Notes: generated by a model not told the origin, from the sequence alone. Positions 33,136-43,583 are shown, numbered from the stretch's first letter. The stretch: 57,329 bases of DNA from Gammaproteobacteria bacterium (GCA_002684495.1 NYVG01000016.1:1-57329); one strand, 5' to 3'. Numbers and translations: made by a program.

Positions 33136-33927
33136 ATGACTAGTGAGCATTTTAGATACGCCCTAGCTGTGCAATATGCCGGCGGGGAATTTTCCGGTTG
33201 GCAACGCCAGCCTGACATGCCTACGGTTCAGGGGGCATTAGAGCAGGCGGCGGCAAAGCTTGCTGACGAAGCCATTACGCTGCAGGTCGCTGGACGAACC
33301 GATGCCGGTGTGCATGCGACCGGGCAAATAGCCAGTTTCACCTCGAGCTTAGAGCCGAAGGCGCGCAACTGGCAGCGCGGTTTAAATGCGTTAACGCCAG
33401 CCTCCATTTATGTCAGCTGGGTACAGCCGGTACCCGTGGAATTTCATCCGCGCTACGATGCGACGGCGCGTCGCTACACCTACATTTTTTATGATCAGCA
33501 GCGCACAGATCCCTTTATTTCCGGATTAGCGTGGTGTTGTGCCCCCCTGGATGCCGACGCGATGCATCAGCAGGCGCAATGTTTACTTGGCGAGCACGAT
33601 TTTTCGAGTTTTCGCGGAGCGGGATGTCAGTCATTGACGCCAATGCGGCGGGTAGATCGGGTTTTGGTGCGTCGGCAAGGGGCGTTTGTGGTGATGGAAA
33701 TAGAGGCTAATGCGTTTTTATTGCACATGGTACGGAATATAGCCTCGGGTTTATTGAACGTAGGCCAGGGTGCGGCAAGCCACCATTTGGCAGACGTCTT
33801 AGCTGCTCAAGATCGAACGGCTCTCGGCGTTACCGCACCCCCTCAAGGGTTGTATCTGAGTCAGGTGCGGTATCCCCATACAGTATTGCCGGCAGTGACG
33901 GCCTTACCGCCGATTCTGCGGGCTTGA
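33136..33927 (+). CDS. truA: tRNA pseudouridine(38-40) synthase
   Basis: TruA modifies U38, U39 and U40 in the anticodon stem of many tRNAs. The catalytic aspartate is D56 in G-R-T-D-A-G-V-H-A; 263 residues is normal. It follows fimV by 23 bases in the conserved order fimV-truA-trpF. Confidence 0.97.
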   Translation: MTSEHFRYALAVQYAGGEFSGWQRQPDMPTVQGALEQAAAKLADEAITLQVAGRTDAGVHATGQIASFTSSLEPKARNWQRGLNALTPASIYVSWVQPVPVEFHPRYDATARRYTYIFYDQQRTDPFISGLAWCCAPLDADAMHQQAQCLLGEHDFSSFRGAGCQSLTPMRRVDRVLVRRQGAFVVMEIEANAFLLHMVRNIASGLLNVGQGAASHHLADVLAAQDRTALGVTAPPQGLYLSQVRYPHTVLPAVTALPPILRA

Positions 33928-34062
33928 GCGTCCACTGTAGGATGGATAGATGTCTAACATTTAGCGAACTCTGGAGCTGTTATGGCTGCAACCAATGCAG
34001 GCTTATACTTTCGTTGCCTCGCCGCTGAGACTAGACTGAACGGCTTGATTGGCGAGAGATAA

Positions 34063-34710
34063 ATGACGGTGCAAGGATCGGAGCAACTTTGGTGCAAGAT
34101 CTGCGGTTTCATCGAAGTTGATGACGTAACTGCCACGGTCAAGGCGGGTGCCAGTGCCATAGGCCTTAATTTTTATCCTGGCAGCGCGCGTTATGTGTCC
34201 GAGAGCACAGGGCAACAGTTGAGCTTGGCAGCGGCGGCAGCGGCACCTGACTGCCAGAGGATAGGACTATTCGTCAACGCCGCGGCAGCTGATGTGGAAC
34301 GGGTCGTGGCTACGGTTGAGTTGGATTTACTGCAGTTTAGCGGCGACGAGAGCGCAAAGTTTTGTCGTAGTTTTGGTAAACCTTATCTAAAGGCGGTAAA
34401 AATGCGGCCGAATACCGATATTCGTGAGTTTGAAGAAGAGTATGCGGATGCCTGGGCACTTTTACTGGATACCTATGATGCTGAACAGGCCGGCGGTACC
34501 GGGCGGGCATTTGACTGGAGCCTTTGGCCACAGCGCAGTGCTAAGCGCTTAATTTTGGCAGGGGGGCTTGAGCCGGATAATGTTGCGTCTGCAGTGGCGC
34601 AACTCGCACCCTTTGGCGTTGACGTTGCAAGCGGCGTCGAAGGGCAATACAAAGGACGCAAAGACAGCGAGCGCGTGCGCCGCTTTTTACAGGAAGCAAG
34701 ACATGGCTGA
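34063..34710 (+). CDS. trpF: phosphoribosylanthranilate isomerase
   Basis: TrpF catalyses the third step of tryptophan synthesis from anthranilate. The N-terminal K-I-C-G carries the catalytic Cys and the L-L-D-T-Y loop the catalytic Asp, in 215 residues. The 135-base gap after truA has no Trp-codon leader peptide. The trpB start lies eight bases inside its end. Confidence 0.95.
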   Translation: MTVQGSEQLWCKICGFIEVDDVTATVKAGASAIGLNFYPGSARYVSESTGQQLSLAAAAAAPDCQRIGLFVNAAAADVERVVATVELDLLQFSGDESAKFCRSFGKPYLKAVKMRPNTDIREFEEEYADAWALLLDTYDAEQAGGTGRAFDWSLWPQRSAKRLILAGGLEPDNVASAVAQLAPFGVDVASGVEGQYKGRKDSERVRRFLQEARHG

Positions 34711-35923
34711 AGCCAAGGATCATACGAATTACGCACAACCCACCGCAGACGGTCATTTTGGTGATTACGGCGGTCGCTTTGTGGCAGAAACTTTAACCCA
34801 CGCCTTGGACGATTTAGCGCGGCTGTATGGTGAGGTCAAAGACGACCCGGACTTCAAGCGCGAGTTGCATACGGATCTGGCGCACTTTGTGGGCCGCCCG
34901 ACACCATTGTACTTCGCGCAACGGTTAACCGATGCCCTGGGCGGCGCGGCGGTGTACCTCAAGCGCGAAGACCTAAATCATACGGGTGCGCACAAAGTGT
35001 GTAACACCATTGGGCAGGCATTATTGGCTAAGCGTATGGGCAAGCCCCGGGTTATTGCAGAAACCGGCGCGGGTCAGCATGGCGTGGCGACCGCGACGGT
35101 CGCTGCACGTTTAGGCTTGAAGTGCGATGTCTATATGGGTGCAGAGGATGTGCAGCGGCAGAGCTTGAACGTATATCGTATGAAATTGATGGGCGCCAAC
35201 GTCATACCCGTTACGTCCGGTTCAAAAACGTTGAAGGACGCCTTGAATGAGGCAATGCGCGATTGGGTCACCAACGTCGACGACACACATTATATTATCG
35301 GTACTGTCGCCGGGCCTCATCCGTATCCGATGATCGTGCGAGATTTTGCGGCCACTATTGGTCAAGAAGCGCGTGCCCAGATGCTTGAGCAGGTGGGTCG
35401 TTTGCCTGACGCGGTCGTGGCCTGTGTCGGTGGCGGGTCCAACGCAATGGGTATTTTTTATCCTTTTATTGATGATGTGGATGTAGCTCTAGTAGGGGTC
35501 GAAGCCGGGGGGCATGGCATTGCCAGTGGTGCCCACGCGGCGCCTCTCAATGACGGCAAAGTGGGCGTGCTACATGGCAATCGTTCGTATTTGATGTCGG
35601 ATACTGACGGGCAGATTAAAGAAACCCACTCCATCTCGGCAGGCCTAGACTACCCTGGTGTTGGACCAGAGCACGCCCATCTGAAAGATATCGGTCGTGC
35701 CACCTATGCCAGCGCTACCGACGACGAGGCTATGGAGGCGTTTCGCTTGCTGAATAACCTTGAAGGTATCCTGCCGGCGCTGGAGACCAGTCATGCGCTG
35801 GCCTGGGTTAGTGCCAACGCGCCAGCTATGGCCAAGAATGAAATCATATTGGTTAACCTCAGTGGTCGCGGTGATAAGGATATTCTGACCGTTGCCGATA
35901 TTGATGGAATCAGTCTGACATGA
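34703..35923 (+). CDS. trpB: tryptophan synthase beta subunit
   Basis: This PLP enzyme joins indole and serine to make tryptophan. The PLP lysine is K98 in H-T-G-A-H-K-V, and the phosphate loop G-G-G-S-N-A is present, in 406 residues. ATG 34703 follows AGGAAG and overlaps trpF; the longer upstream open frame is only read-through of the trpF region. Tight overlaps make trpFBA one operon. Confidence 0.97.
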   Translation: MAEAKDHTNYAQPTADGHFGDYGGRFVAETLTHALDDLARLYGEVKDDPDFKRELHTDLAHFVGRPTPLYFAQRLTDALGGAAVYLKREDLNHTGAHKVCNTIGQALLAKRMGKPRVIAETGAGQHGVATATVAARLGLKCDVYMGAEDVQRQSLNVYRMKLMGANVIPVTSGSKTLKDALNEAMRDWVTNVDDTHYIIGTVAGPHPYPMIVRDFAATIGQEARAQMLEQVGRLPDAVVACVGGGSNAMGIFYPFIDDVDVALVGVEAGGHGIASGAHAAPLNDGKVGVLHGNRSYLMSDTDGQIKETHSISAGLDYPGVGPEHAHLKDIGRATYASATDDEAMEAFRLLNNLEGILPALETSHALAWVSANAPAMAKNEIILVNLSGRGDKDILTVADIDGISLT

Positions 35924-36738
35924 GTGGGGCGGATACGCGGATTCACCAGTGTTTGGATGCATGCCGGCAAAATAACCGTACTGCGCTGGTGAGTTTCATT
36001 ACAGCGGGCGATCCAGGCCCAAGTTATACCGTAGCTGCCTTGCACAGTTTGGTGGCCGGTGGTGTGGATATTTTGGAACTGGGCATCCCGTTTTCTGATC
36101 CAGAAGCAGAAGGGCCGTCTATTCAAGCAGCGAATGAGCGGGCCCTCGGCCATGGTATTACCCTTGCTCAAGTGTTGCAGATGGTTGAGGAATTCCGGAC
36201 CCAAGATACACAGACCCCAGTGGTACTGATGGGGTATCTGAACTCAGTACTAGCTATGGATGACTTTGCCGAAAGGGCTGCCGGGGCCGGTGTAGACGGA
36301 CTCATTATGGTCAACCTACCGCCTGAAGAAGGCGATCACCTGCAGCAAAAACTCGCCGCGAATAATATCGACTTGATTTATTTACTGGCGCCGACCACTA
36401 CGGACGAACGTGCACGGCAAATCGCCGCCAAGGCCAGCGGTTTTATTTATTACGTCTCTCTCAAAGGCATTACCGGCGCTAGTCATCTGCAAACCGATGA
36501 GGTGGCATCGCGGTTACAGCAATTGCGGCAGTACACAGGCCTGCCATTTTGTGTCGGTTTTGGCATCAAAGATGCCACCACAGCTCAGGCCCTGGCGCCA
36601 CATGCTGACGGCGTTGTTGTTGGCAGTGCCTTGGTGAATACCATGGCGGCAGGTGGTGAGGTCAGTGAGGTGGCAGCGCGATTGCAACAGCAAATTACAA
36701 CGATACGTCAGGGTATCGATGCGGCTAATCACGCCTAG
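35920..36738 (+). CDS. trpA: tryptophan synthase alpha subunit, D-to-E at a catalytic position
   Basis: TrpA cleaves indole-3-glycerol phosphate and channels indole to TrpB. The catalytic Glu is E53 in [10 protein letters not shown]. The second catalytic acid, Asp60 in E. coli (L-A-D-G-P), is Glu here: E-A-E-G-P, position 64. This is conservative, keeps the carboxylate, and may be a lineage variant. The phosphate-binding blocks (G-F-G-I and G-S-A-L-V) are intact, 272 residues. It overlaps trpB by four bases. Confidence 0.95.
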   Translation: MSGADTRIHQCLDACRQNNRTALVSFITAGDPGPSYTVAALHSLVAGGVDILELGIPFSDPEAEGPSIQAANERALGHGITLAQVLQMVEEFRTQDTQTPVVLMGYLNSVLAMDDFAERAAGAGVDGLIMVNLPPEEGDHLQQKLAANNIDLIYLLAPTTTDERARQIAAKASGFIYYVSLKGITGASHLQTDEVASRLQQLRQYTGLPFCVGFGIKDATTAQALAPHADGVVVGSALVNTMAAGGEVSEVAARLQQQITTIRQGIDAANHA

Positions 36739-36753
36739 GTCAGGAGCGCGCCC

Positions 36754-37998
36754 ATGAACCTGAATGCCTGGCTGGACTACATTGCCAACCAGCATCAGCA
36801 AAGCATCGATATGGGTCTCAGTCGCACAGAGGAAATGGTGGGACGTTTGCAGTTGCAACAGCCGGCACCCAAGGTTGTTACCGTCGCCGGAACAAATGGC
36901 AAAGGCTCCACCATTACCGCGCTAGAAAGTCTACTGGTGGGGGCTGGGCTACGGGTATTAAGCACACTGTCTCCCCATGTTGTGCGTTTTAACGAAAGGC
37001 TCCGCCTCAACGGTGCCGAATTATCCGATGCAGAGATTTGTGCGGCTTTTAGCGCGATAGAGCAGGCGCGTCAGCAGGCGCCTGTTATCGCCTTAACTTA
37101 CTTTGAATTTTCTGCTCTCGCAGCATTGTGGTGCGCGCGGGAGAATCAGGTGGACGTTGCACTTTTAGAGATCGGTCTTGGCGGACGGCTAGACGCCTTT
37201 AATGTTATTGATGCCGATATTGCGGTGATCACCAGCATCGGCTTGGATCACGAAAAGTTTCTTGGCAATACACGAGACGCGATTGGCGCGGAGAAGGCTG
37301 GCATATTGCGATCTGGACAGCGTGTCGTTTTGGGTGCTGACATGCCCGAATCTGTCTTGGCGCGTTGCCGTGAGTTAAAGTTACAGCCGCTCTGTGCGGG
37401 TGCCGATTTTGTAGTTAATGAGGATCCTGGGCGGACAGCATGGGACTTAAGTTGGGGTGATGAGCGCCAGGTTAATCTGCCGCTAGGTAATCTTGCTCCA
37501 AGCAATATCGCTTTAGCGCACCAAGCTGCTCTGGGTCTCGTGCAGGTATCGGGCGCCCAATTGGCAGCAACGGCAGCCCAGGCGTTTATCCCCGGTCGTA
37601 TGCAGCAGGTGACCCATCGCGGGCGATTACTCGTACACGATGTCAGCCATAATCCAGCAGCGGCGAAATTTCTCTGCCGCCAACTCGCGCAACGAAATTT
37701 GCGACCCAAGCAGGTGTTATGCGCCATGTTGGCAGATAAGGACCATGCGGGTGTATATGCAGAGGTGGCCAGCACGGTTGCAGGACTATGGATACTGGTC
37801 GACAGTCATGGTGACAGGGGTATTTCGGCAGCGCAATTGGCAGACTCGATGCAGATTCAGGCTGATCAGGCGCCGGATATGACCACGGCCTTGGAACAAG
37901 CGCTTGCCCGCACTGAACCTGAGGATGTTATTCTGGTATTTGGTTCATTTAATGCCATTGAACAAAGTCTTTGGCTCCGATCTAACGATGATGTGTGA
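36754..37998 (+). CDS. folC: dihydrofolate/folylpolyglutamate synthase
   Basis: FolC adds L-Glu to dihydropteroate and extends folate polyglutamates. The P-loop G-T-N-G-K-G-S-T is near residue 48, and the Mur-ligase-like second domain has H-D-V-S-H-N-P-A-A. Length 414. It follows trpA by 15 bases with an AGGAGCG ribosome site; accD, which often precedes folC, is missing here. Confidence 0.96.
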   Translation: MNLNAWLDYIANQHQQSIDMGLSRTEEMVGRLQLQQPAPKVVTVAGTNGKGSTITALESLLVGAGLRVLSTLSPHVVRFNERLRLNGAELSDAEICAAFSAIEQARQQAPVIALTYFEFSALAALWCARENQVDVALLEIGLGGRLDAFNVIDADIAVITSIGLDHEKFLGNTRDAIGAEKAGILRSGQRVVLGADMPESVLARCRELKLQPLCAGADFVVNEDPGRTAWDLSWGDERQVNLPLGNLAPSNIALAHQAALGLVQVSGAQLAATAAQAFIPGRMQQVTHRGRLLVHDVSHNPAAAKFLCRQLAQRNLRPKQVLCAMLADKDHAGVYAEVASTVAGLWILVDSHGDRGISAAQLADSMQIQADQAPDMTTALEQALARTEPEDVILVFGSFNAIEQSLWLRSNDDV

Positions 37999-38603
37999 TG
38001 ACAAGTGAACGTACCCGCATGCGTGCCACTACTCTTGTAGTAGGGGTGGCGCTCGCGCTGATACTTATACCCATGGTATTCGACGAACCGGCTACGGATT
38101 ACCAGACGTTAACGGTGGCTGGCAGTGGGCCATTGAGTAGCGAACGGGTCATGGCATTACAAGCAGAAATACAACAGCCATTGGGTCAAAGCCCCACCGT
38201 TGTTGACTTTGATCAGGCAGTACCGGCGACAGATTTAATCGATCGAGTTCGGCAATTGGCCTCTGAGGTGGATGCAGACGGCTACAATGCTCAAGACGGT
38301 ACTCGTTTTGGCGAACCCATTCTTCAAGAAATGACCGAAAGCAGCCGTGTGCTGGCCGTCTTAGTGGATCAGAGCAACGACGTGACAGAGGCCAGAGCGT
38401 TGCGTGAGCAGATGCGTGGTCAGGGTTATGAAGCGTTTATCAGCGCCGCAAAGCTGGAGGTAGGCGGTGAAAATAGTTCGGAAAATATCGTTCATCGTGT
38501 CGCGATTGGGCCGCTGCTGAGTCATACTGAGGCAGAAGAGATGCGCGACGATGTTAGCCGTGCGAATAACGTAAATGCCCGTGTGGTGGAAATGAGTCAA
38601 TAA
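37998..38603 (+). CDS. SPOR-domain membrane protein (DedD-like)
   Basis: This 201-residue protein has a short cytoplasmic N-terminus, one membrane helix (about 9-28), a periplasmic linker and a C-terminal SPOR-type domain (about 115-200) with the repeated alpha-beta pattern that binds denuded septal peptidoglycan. Such proteins between folC and cvpA usually act at the division septum. Its ATG uses the last base of the folC stop (TGATG). Confidence 0.85.
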   Translation: MTSERTRMRATTLVVGVALALILIPMVFDEPATDYQTLTVAGSGPLSSERVMALQAEIQQPLGQSPTVVDFDQAVPATDLIDRVRQLASEVDADGYNAQDGTRFGEPILQEMTESSRVLAVLVDQSNDVTEARALREQMRGQGYEAFISAAKLEVGGENSSENIVHRVAIGPLLSHTEAEEMRDDVSRANNVNARVVEMSQ

Positions 38604-38607
38604 GGCG

Positions 38608-39177
38608 ATGCCGACGCTGGATTTATTAATTTGGGGCTTGATAACCGCTTCCGCGGTAATTGGCATGACACGGGGTTTTGTCAAGGAAGCCACATCCCTG
38701 GGTGCGTGGATCGGTGCGGTGGCTGCAGCCATGTTTTTTGGTCCCGTTTTGGCTACTACGTTTCCTGACAGTTGGGCCGAAAGTCCGCTTGGATTGAATA
38801 TTGCCTACGGAATAATGTTTACCATTGCGGTGGTGGTAGGATTGAACCTGCAGCTGCTTTTAACTCGATTGGTTACGTCTTCTGGGCTTACCGGTACCGA
38901 TCGCTTTCTCGGGATTATTTTTGGTGGCTTTCGTGGGGCTGTGGTAGTGACCGTTTTGCTTATGGGCCTGCAAACTTTTGTAAGTGGCGCGTATTGGTGG
39001 GAGGAATCAGAGCTCAAAGATACTTATCTGGACTTCGAAGATGAGGTTTGGAGCAGTCTTGATTTTGCCAATGAAGTTATGACGACTTTGCGCGCGGAGG
39101 CAGAGGACGCTGAGATCCCCGATCTCCCTGAACTGCCAGACGAAGCAGATTTAGATTACGAAGATTATGACTACTAA
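38608..39177 (+). CDS. cvpA: CvpA family inner-membrane protein
   Basis: CvpA is a four-helix membrane protein needed for colicin V export and, in other bacteria, for bile and envelope stress resistance. The 189 residues show R-G-F-V-K-E near the first loop and G-x-x-R-G-A-V. The C-terminus is a markedly acidic tail rich in Asp, Glu and Tyr. It precedes purF, the near-universal context of cvpA. Confidence 0.93.
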   Translation: MPTLDLLIWGLITASAVIGMTRGFVKEATSLGAWIGAVAAAMFFGPVLATTFPDSWAESPLGLNIAYGIMFTIAVVVGLNLQLLLTRLVTSSGLTGTDRFLGIIFGGFRGAVVVTVLLMGLQTFVSGAYWWEESELKDTYLDFEDEVWSSLDFANEVMTTLRAEAEDAEIPDLPELPDEADLDYEDYDY

Positions 39178-39210
39178 ATTTCTATCGTGGTGATCGAGGC
39201 CATATAAGCG

Positions 39211-40779
39211 ATGTGCGGAATTGTCGGGCTGGTAGCTCATGACGAAGTAAAACAAGATCTGTACGACGCTCTAACGGCGTTGCAGCATCGAGGACAGGAC
39301 GCCGCGGGCATAGTTACTAGTGACGGTCAGCGCTGCTTTTTACGCAAACATAACGGCTTGGTAGGCGATGTCTTCCGCGAGGAGCATATGGACCGTCTAC
39401 AGGGGCATGTGGGGTTAGCCCATTGCCGTTATCCAACGGCAGGCTCTGCAAGTTCGTCTGAGGCACAGCCGTTGTACGTTAATTCGCCCTATGGCATAGC
39501 TTTAGCGCATAACGGTAATTTGACCAATACCGAAGAGCTTAAGAAGGATCTGTTCACAGAGAACCTACGGCATCTGAATACCAATAGTGACTCTGAGGTG
39601 CTGCTTAATGTGCTGGCGAATGAGCTGAGCACTATGCATGCGCTGGATCCGTCGCCTTCAGAACTTTTCAAAGCGGTCAGCGCGGTGCATGAGCGTTGTC
39701 GCGGTGCCTATGCGGTGGTAGCCATGGTGATCGGCTCCGGAATCCTTGGCTTTCGAGATCCTTACGGTATTCGGCCATTGGTATATGGCTCACGGACTAC
39801 GGCCTTGGGCACCGATTACATGATCGCCTCGGAATCTGTTGCACTGGATATTCTGGGATTCACACGGATCGCTGACGTTGCGCCTGGTGAGGCGATTTTT
39901 ATCAGTAACAGCGGTGAGATTCATAAGCATCGATGTGTTGCCGATACACGTCTTGTGCCCTGCATTTTCGAGCACGTTTACTTTGCTCGACCGGATTCAA
40001 TTATTGACGATATTTCGGTTTATAAGAGCCGGCTGCGGATGGGTGAGCGCCTAGCCCGAAGGGTATTGGCGCAATACAGTCAAAACGACCATGACATTGA
40101 TGTGGTGATCCCCATACCGGACACAGGGCGCACGGCAGCCTTGCCCTTGGCCCATGAATTAGGAACCAAGTACCGCGAGGGCTTCGTGAAGAACCGCTAC
40201 ATTGGTCGAACGTTCATCATGCCCGGGCAGAAACAAAGGCAAAAATCGGTACGGCAAAAGCTCAATGTTGTAGACCTTGAGTTTAAGGGCAAAAATGTTT
40301 TGCTGGTGGACGACTCCATTGTGCGCGGCACGACCATTCAGCAAATCATTCAAATGGCTCGCGAAGCGGGTGCGCGGAGGGTGTATATGGCTTCGGCGGC
40401 TCCGGCATTGCGGTATCAGAACGTATATGGCATCGATATGCCCGCGCGGGAAGAGTTTGTTGCCCACGAGCGCAGCGATGAGCAAGTTGCCCAATACATT
40501 GGCGCAGATTGGTTGCTGTATCAGAGTATTGATGACTTGAAAGCAAGCACCCATGAGGGCAACCCGCATGTGCACGATTTTGAGTGCTCGGCCTTTGATG
40601 GCAAATATGTGACCGGTGATATTGATGAGGCCTACTTGGCGCGCGTATCTGCGGCGCGTAATGACTTTTCCAAATTACAACGCGAGCTTGATTTGCAATT
40701 TCAAAACAGCCGCCAAACCAACGAAAACCGTACAGTCGAAACTGCTGGGGACATACTCGACTTGCATAACCATGGCTGA
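39211..40779 (+). CDS. purF: amidophosphoribosyltransferase
   Basis: PurF makes 5-phosphoribosylamine from PRPP and glutamine, the first step of purine synthesis. The nucleophile Cys2 (M-C-G-I-V-G) starts the Ntn-hydrolase domain, and the PRPP motif V-L-L-V-D-D-S-I-V-R-G-T-T is near residue 370. At 522 residues it is slightly longer than E. coli PurF (505), with extra C-terminal sequence. metZ, which follows purF in Pseudomonas, is absent here. Confidence 0.97.
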   Translation: MCGIVGLVAHDEVKQDLYDALTALQHRGQDAAGIVTSDGQRCFLRKHNGLVGDVFREEHMDRLQGHVGLAHCRYPTAGSASSSEAQPLYVNSPYGIALAHNGNLTNTEELKKDLFTENLRHLNTNSDSEVLLNVLANELSTMHALDPSPSELFKAVSAVHERCRGAYAVVAMVIGSGILGFRDPYGIRPLVYGSRTTALGTDYMIASESVALDILGFTRIADVAPGEAIFISNSGEIHKHRCVADTRLVPCIFEHVYFARPDSIIDDISVYKSRLRMGERLARRVLAQYSQNDHDIDVVIPIPDTGRTAALPLAHELGTKYREGFVKNRYIGRTFIMPGQKQRQKSVRQKLNVVDLEFKGKNVLLVDDSIVRGTTIQQIIQMAREAGARRVYMASAAPALRYQNVYGIDMPAREEFVAHERSDEQVAQYIGADWLLYQSIDDLKASTHEGNPHVHDFECSAFDGKYVTGDIDEAYLARVSAARNDFSKLQRELDLQFQNSRQTNENRTVETAGDILDLHNHG

Positions 40780-40803
40780 AGTATCGATGGACGCTAATAC
40801 CTG

Positions 40804-41259
40804 ATGTCTGGTCGACGCCCAACGCCTTGCGTCGGCATTTGTTCAACCACCTATGGTGACTTGGTCTGCCGCGGCTGTAAGCGCTTTGCTCACGAAATTG
40901 TGCAGTGGAATGGTTACGATGAAGACCAGCAGCTGCGGGTATGGCAGCGCCTTAAATCTCTGCGAGACGAGGTCTTAGGGCAAATTGTCAGATGCTCTGA
41001 GCCCCAGCGTTATGCAGATTATTGCCAGAATGCCGAGCTTTCCAATAAGCAAAGCAGTGACGATATTTACGCTGTCATCGTGCATCTCGCTCAGAACACT
41101 CGTTTCCTAGAGGCTGCTGGATTAGCATTTAACGATGATTGGCGTCCGCAACAGCTCACCACTGAAACGGATTCCTTAGCAGTACTGCAACTGCTGGATG
41201 CCGAAAGTTATGTCCGCGCTCAGGCCCACTATGAACGTAATTTTAAGGTCACGGTCTAA
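40804..41259 (+). CDS. DUF1289 cysteine-rich protein
   Basis: The N-terminal 50 residues match the DUF1289 family: T-P-C-V-G-I-C, then C-R-G-C, four cysteines in the pattern of a metal or Fe-S site, followed by W. The rest of the 151 residues is not recognised. Function is unknown. Its stop overlaps the miaE start (TAATG), suggesting coupled expression. Confidence 0.85.
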   Translation: MSGRRPTPCVGICSTTYGDLVCRGCKRFAHEIVQWNGYDEDQQLRVWQRLKSLRDEVLGQIVRCSEPQRYADYCQNAELSNKQSSDDIYAVIVHLAQNTRFLEAAGLAFNDDWRPQQLTTETDSLAVLQLLDAESYVRAQAHYERNFKVTV

Positions 41260-41879
41260 TGTCCGCGGTCGTTGATCCGGTGCTTGAATTTCTGCATGCG
41301 CCGACGCCTACTGGTTGGCAGCAGGCGGCACTGGAGCATCTGCCGGAGTTATTAATTGATCATGCTAATTGCGAAAAGAAAGCGGCAAGCAATGCGATCA
41401 GTCTGATTTACCGATATGTAGAGCATCCGTATTTATTGCAAAAGATGTCTCGGCTTGCGCGCGAGGAACTGCGTCACTTTGAACAAGTGGTGGATGTAAT
41501 GACTGACCAGGGGGTCGATTACATTCAGCTTAGCCCGTCGCGTTATGCTGCAGGATTGCATCGACTCATCAGCAAGCAAGAGCCGCAGCGGCTGATTGAT
41601 TCGCTGATATGCGGGGCCGTTGTGGAAGCCCGATCCTGTGAGCGTTTTGCAGTTCTTATACCGGTGCTGCCGGATGGGATTGGTCAGCTCTATCAAAGCC
41701 TATTGAAGTCCGAGGCGCGACATTTTCAGGACTATTTGACCTTAGCCGAGGGATTCGCCCAGTCGCTTCCTCAGGACATTGATATCCTGCAGCGCGTTGA
41801 GATGTTTCTACAGGCTGATGCTGAACTCATAAGTACAGAGGATACGGAATTCAGGTTCCATAGTGGCGTGCCAAGCTAA
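41259..41879 (+). CDS. miaE: tRNA-(ms2io6A37) hydroxylase
   Basis: MiaE is a diiron, O2-dependent enzyme that hydroxylates the isopentenyl group of ms2i6A37 in tRNA. The ferritin-like ligands are visible: E39, E70-x-x-H73, E123 and E152-x-x-H155, in 206 residues. Its 3' end overlaps convergent lpxH by 29 bases. Partner genes miaA and miaB are not in the window. Confidence 0.93.
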   Translation: MSAVVDPVLEFLHAPTPTGWQQAALEHLPELLIDHANCEKKAASNAISLIYRYVEHPYLLQKMSRLAREELRHFEQVVDVMTDQGVDYIQLSPSRYAAGLHRLISKQEPQRLIDSLICGAVVEARSCERFAVLIPVLPDGIGQLYQSLLKSEARHFQDYLTLAEGFAQSLPQDIDILQRVEMFLQADAELISTEDTEFRFHSGVPS

Positions 41880-42570
41880 AACACTGTAGTTCAAATTGCG
41901 TTGTTTGCTGGCGGCACAACCACCCGCAACGCTCCCAAGCACCTAAGACGATACGCTGGCGCTGTTCGCTTATATTATCCAGCTCGGGCCTGTGGGTGTG
42001 TCCGTGAATCAGTGTCTGTGCAGAATACTCGGACATGGTACGAGCGATGGCGGTGCTGTTGGCGTCCATTATGGATTCTGCCTTGTTGGCGTTTTCCTGC
42101 TGACTACGTCGTCGCAGGTCTGCGCCAAAGGCCCGGCGTTCGGCCAGGCTCTGGGCTAAGAATTCATGTTGCCATTGATCGCCGCGTAATTGTTTACGAA
42201 GGGTTTGGTATTCCGTGTCATCCGTGCACAGCAGGTCGCCGTGACAGAGCAACAGGTCAGCGTCTGGCTGATACATATCCTCGATAAGGCGAACGCCCGT
42301 GCGTTCGGCAAAGGGCTCTTTAAATAAGAAGTCTCGGTTACCATGCATTAGGAACACTGAGCATTGGGCAGTTGTTCGCGTTAGCGAATCCATAAGCGCG
42401 CTGGCGAGGGGACCGTCGTCATCGTCGCCTATCCACATTTCGACCAAGTCGCCAAGAATATAAATTTCGTCCACAACGCTAGCTTCAACCGCGAGACATT
42501 CGTCAAAGCGCAAAAACTGCGGGCTGCTTGGGTCATCCAGATGCAGGTCAGAAATAAACAGGCGATGCAT
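41851..42570 (-). CDS. lpxH: UDP-2,3-diacylglucosamine diphosphatase
   Basis: LpxH makes lipid X in lipid A synthesis, a peripheral inner-membrane metallophosphoesterase. Metal ligands are visible: D8 and H10 in S-D-L-H-L-D, D41 in G-D-L-V-E, N78 in H-G-N-R-D, then H-G-D-L-L and H-G-H-T-H-R-P. Length 239. It is 14 bases downstream of folD in the same operon. Confidence 0.96.
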   Translation of the reverse strand: MHRLFISDLHLDDPSSPQFLRFDECLAVEASVVDEIYILGDLVEMWIGDDDDGPLASALMDSLTRTTAQCSVFLMHGNRDFLFKEPFAERTGVRLIEDMYQPDADLLLCHGDLLCTDDTEYQTLRKQLRGDQWQHEFLAQSLAERRAFGADLRRRSQQENANKAESIMDANSTAIARTMSEYSAQTLIHGHTHRPELDNISEQRQRIVLGAWERCGWLCRQQTTQFELQCFSLARHYGT

Positions 42571-42584
42571 GATTATGTTTCGGC

Positions 42585-43457
42585 CTAGTCGTAGGACCAG
42601 TCGATGCCGAGATTCGCCGCCGCCGCCTGCATGGTGTTCTGCAGTAACGCCACGCGAGTCATTGGTCCAACGCCACCCGGCACCGGGGTAATCCAGCCCG
42701 CAACTTCTTTCACCGCCTCGAACTGGACGTCACCATAGAGCTTGTTGTTGTCTCCGCGAGTAATGCCGATATCGATTACCGTCGCACCGGGCTTGACCCA
42801 CTCAACAGGCACAAGTCCTGGTTTTCCCACAGCACTGATCAACAGATCAGCATGACGAGCTCGGGCGCCCGTATCCTTAGTAAACTTGTGAGCCGTAGTG
42901 ACGGTGCTGCCTGCCAGCAATAATTCCAATCCCATAGGGCGACCCACATGGTTCGAGGCGCCTATGATCACAGCGTCTGTATTCTTGAAATCAGTACCAA
43001 TGTGCTCCAGTAGCTGCATCACACCCTTAGGCGTGCAGCTGCGTAGCTCTGGACGGCGCAGGGCGAGGCGCCCGATGTTATAGGCGTGGAATCCATCCAC
43101 ATCCTTACTGGGCTTGATGCGGTCAATGATGCGATCTTCATCAATATGCGCGGGCAGGGGTGTTTGTACCAAAATACCGTCAATAAGTTCATCCTCGTTG
43201 AGTTGGTCGATATGATTCTCAAGGGTCGATTGGGGAGTATTCTCAGGTAAGTGAAGGGCAGTGGAGTGAACGCCGACTTGTTCACAGTCCCGGCGTTTGC
43301 CTTTGACGTAGACCTCGGACGCGGGATCATTACCGACCAGAATCACAGCCAGCCCAGGCTGACGATGGCCCAGAGCCTGCCACTCAGCGACTACTTTGGT
43401 CAGCTCAGCACGAATTGATTTGGCGATAGCATTGCCATCAATAATTTGTGCAGCCAT
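42585..43457 (-). CDS. folD: methylene-THF dehydrogenase / methenyl-THF cyclohydrolase
   Basis: This bifunctional one-carbon enzyme has 290 residues. The active-site Y-V-K-G-K-R (catalytic Lys), the V-Q-x-P-L-P substrate loop and the NADP-binding G-A-S-N-H-V-G-R-P are present, ending in P-G-G-V-G-P-M-T. It heads a folD-lpxH operon and diverges from tRNA-Pro. Confidence 0.97.
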   Translation of the reverse strand: MAAQIIDGNAIAKSIRAELTKVVAEWQALGHRQPGLAVILVGNDPASEVYVKGKRRDCEQVGVHSTALHLPENTPQSTLENHIDQLNEDELIDGILVQTPLPAHIDEDRIIDRIKPSKDVDGFHAYNIGRLALRRPELRSCTPKGVMQLLEHIGTDFKNTDAVIIGASNHVGRPMGLELLLAGSTVTTAHKFTKDTGARARHADLLISAVGKPGLVPVEWVKPGATVIDIGITRGDNNKLYGDVQFEAVKEVAGWITPVPGGVGPMTRVALLQNTMQAAAANLGIDWSYD

Positions 43458-43554
43458 GGAGGATCCTCAAAAAACGCTAGTTTAACTCCGCGCTGGCGGA
43501 ATCACTAACCCAACAGCAGGGCATGGGTAAGTTATAAAAATTGATCGACAGTGT

Positions 43555-43583
43555 TTGACCATACAAAGGCACGTCAGTATCAT
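43555..43583 (+). promoter_or_regulatory. sigma-70 promoter of tRNA-Pro
   Basis: TTGACC (43555-43560), exactly 17 bases, then TATCAT (43578-43583), followed by a GC-rich discriminator (CGCGGGC) typical of stringently controlled stable-RNA promoters. It lies about 45 bases before the mature tRNA. Confidence 0.75.
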
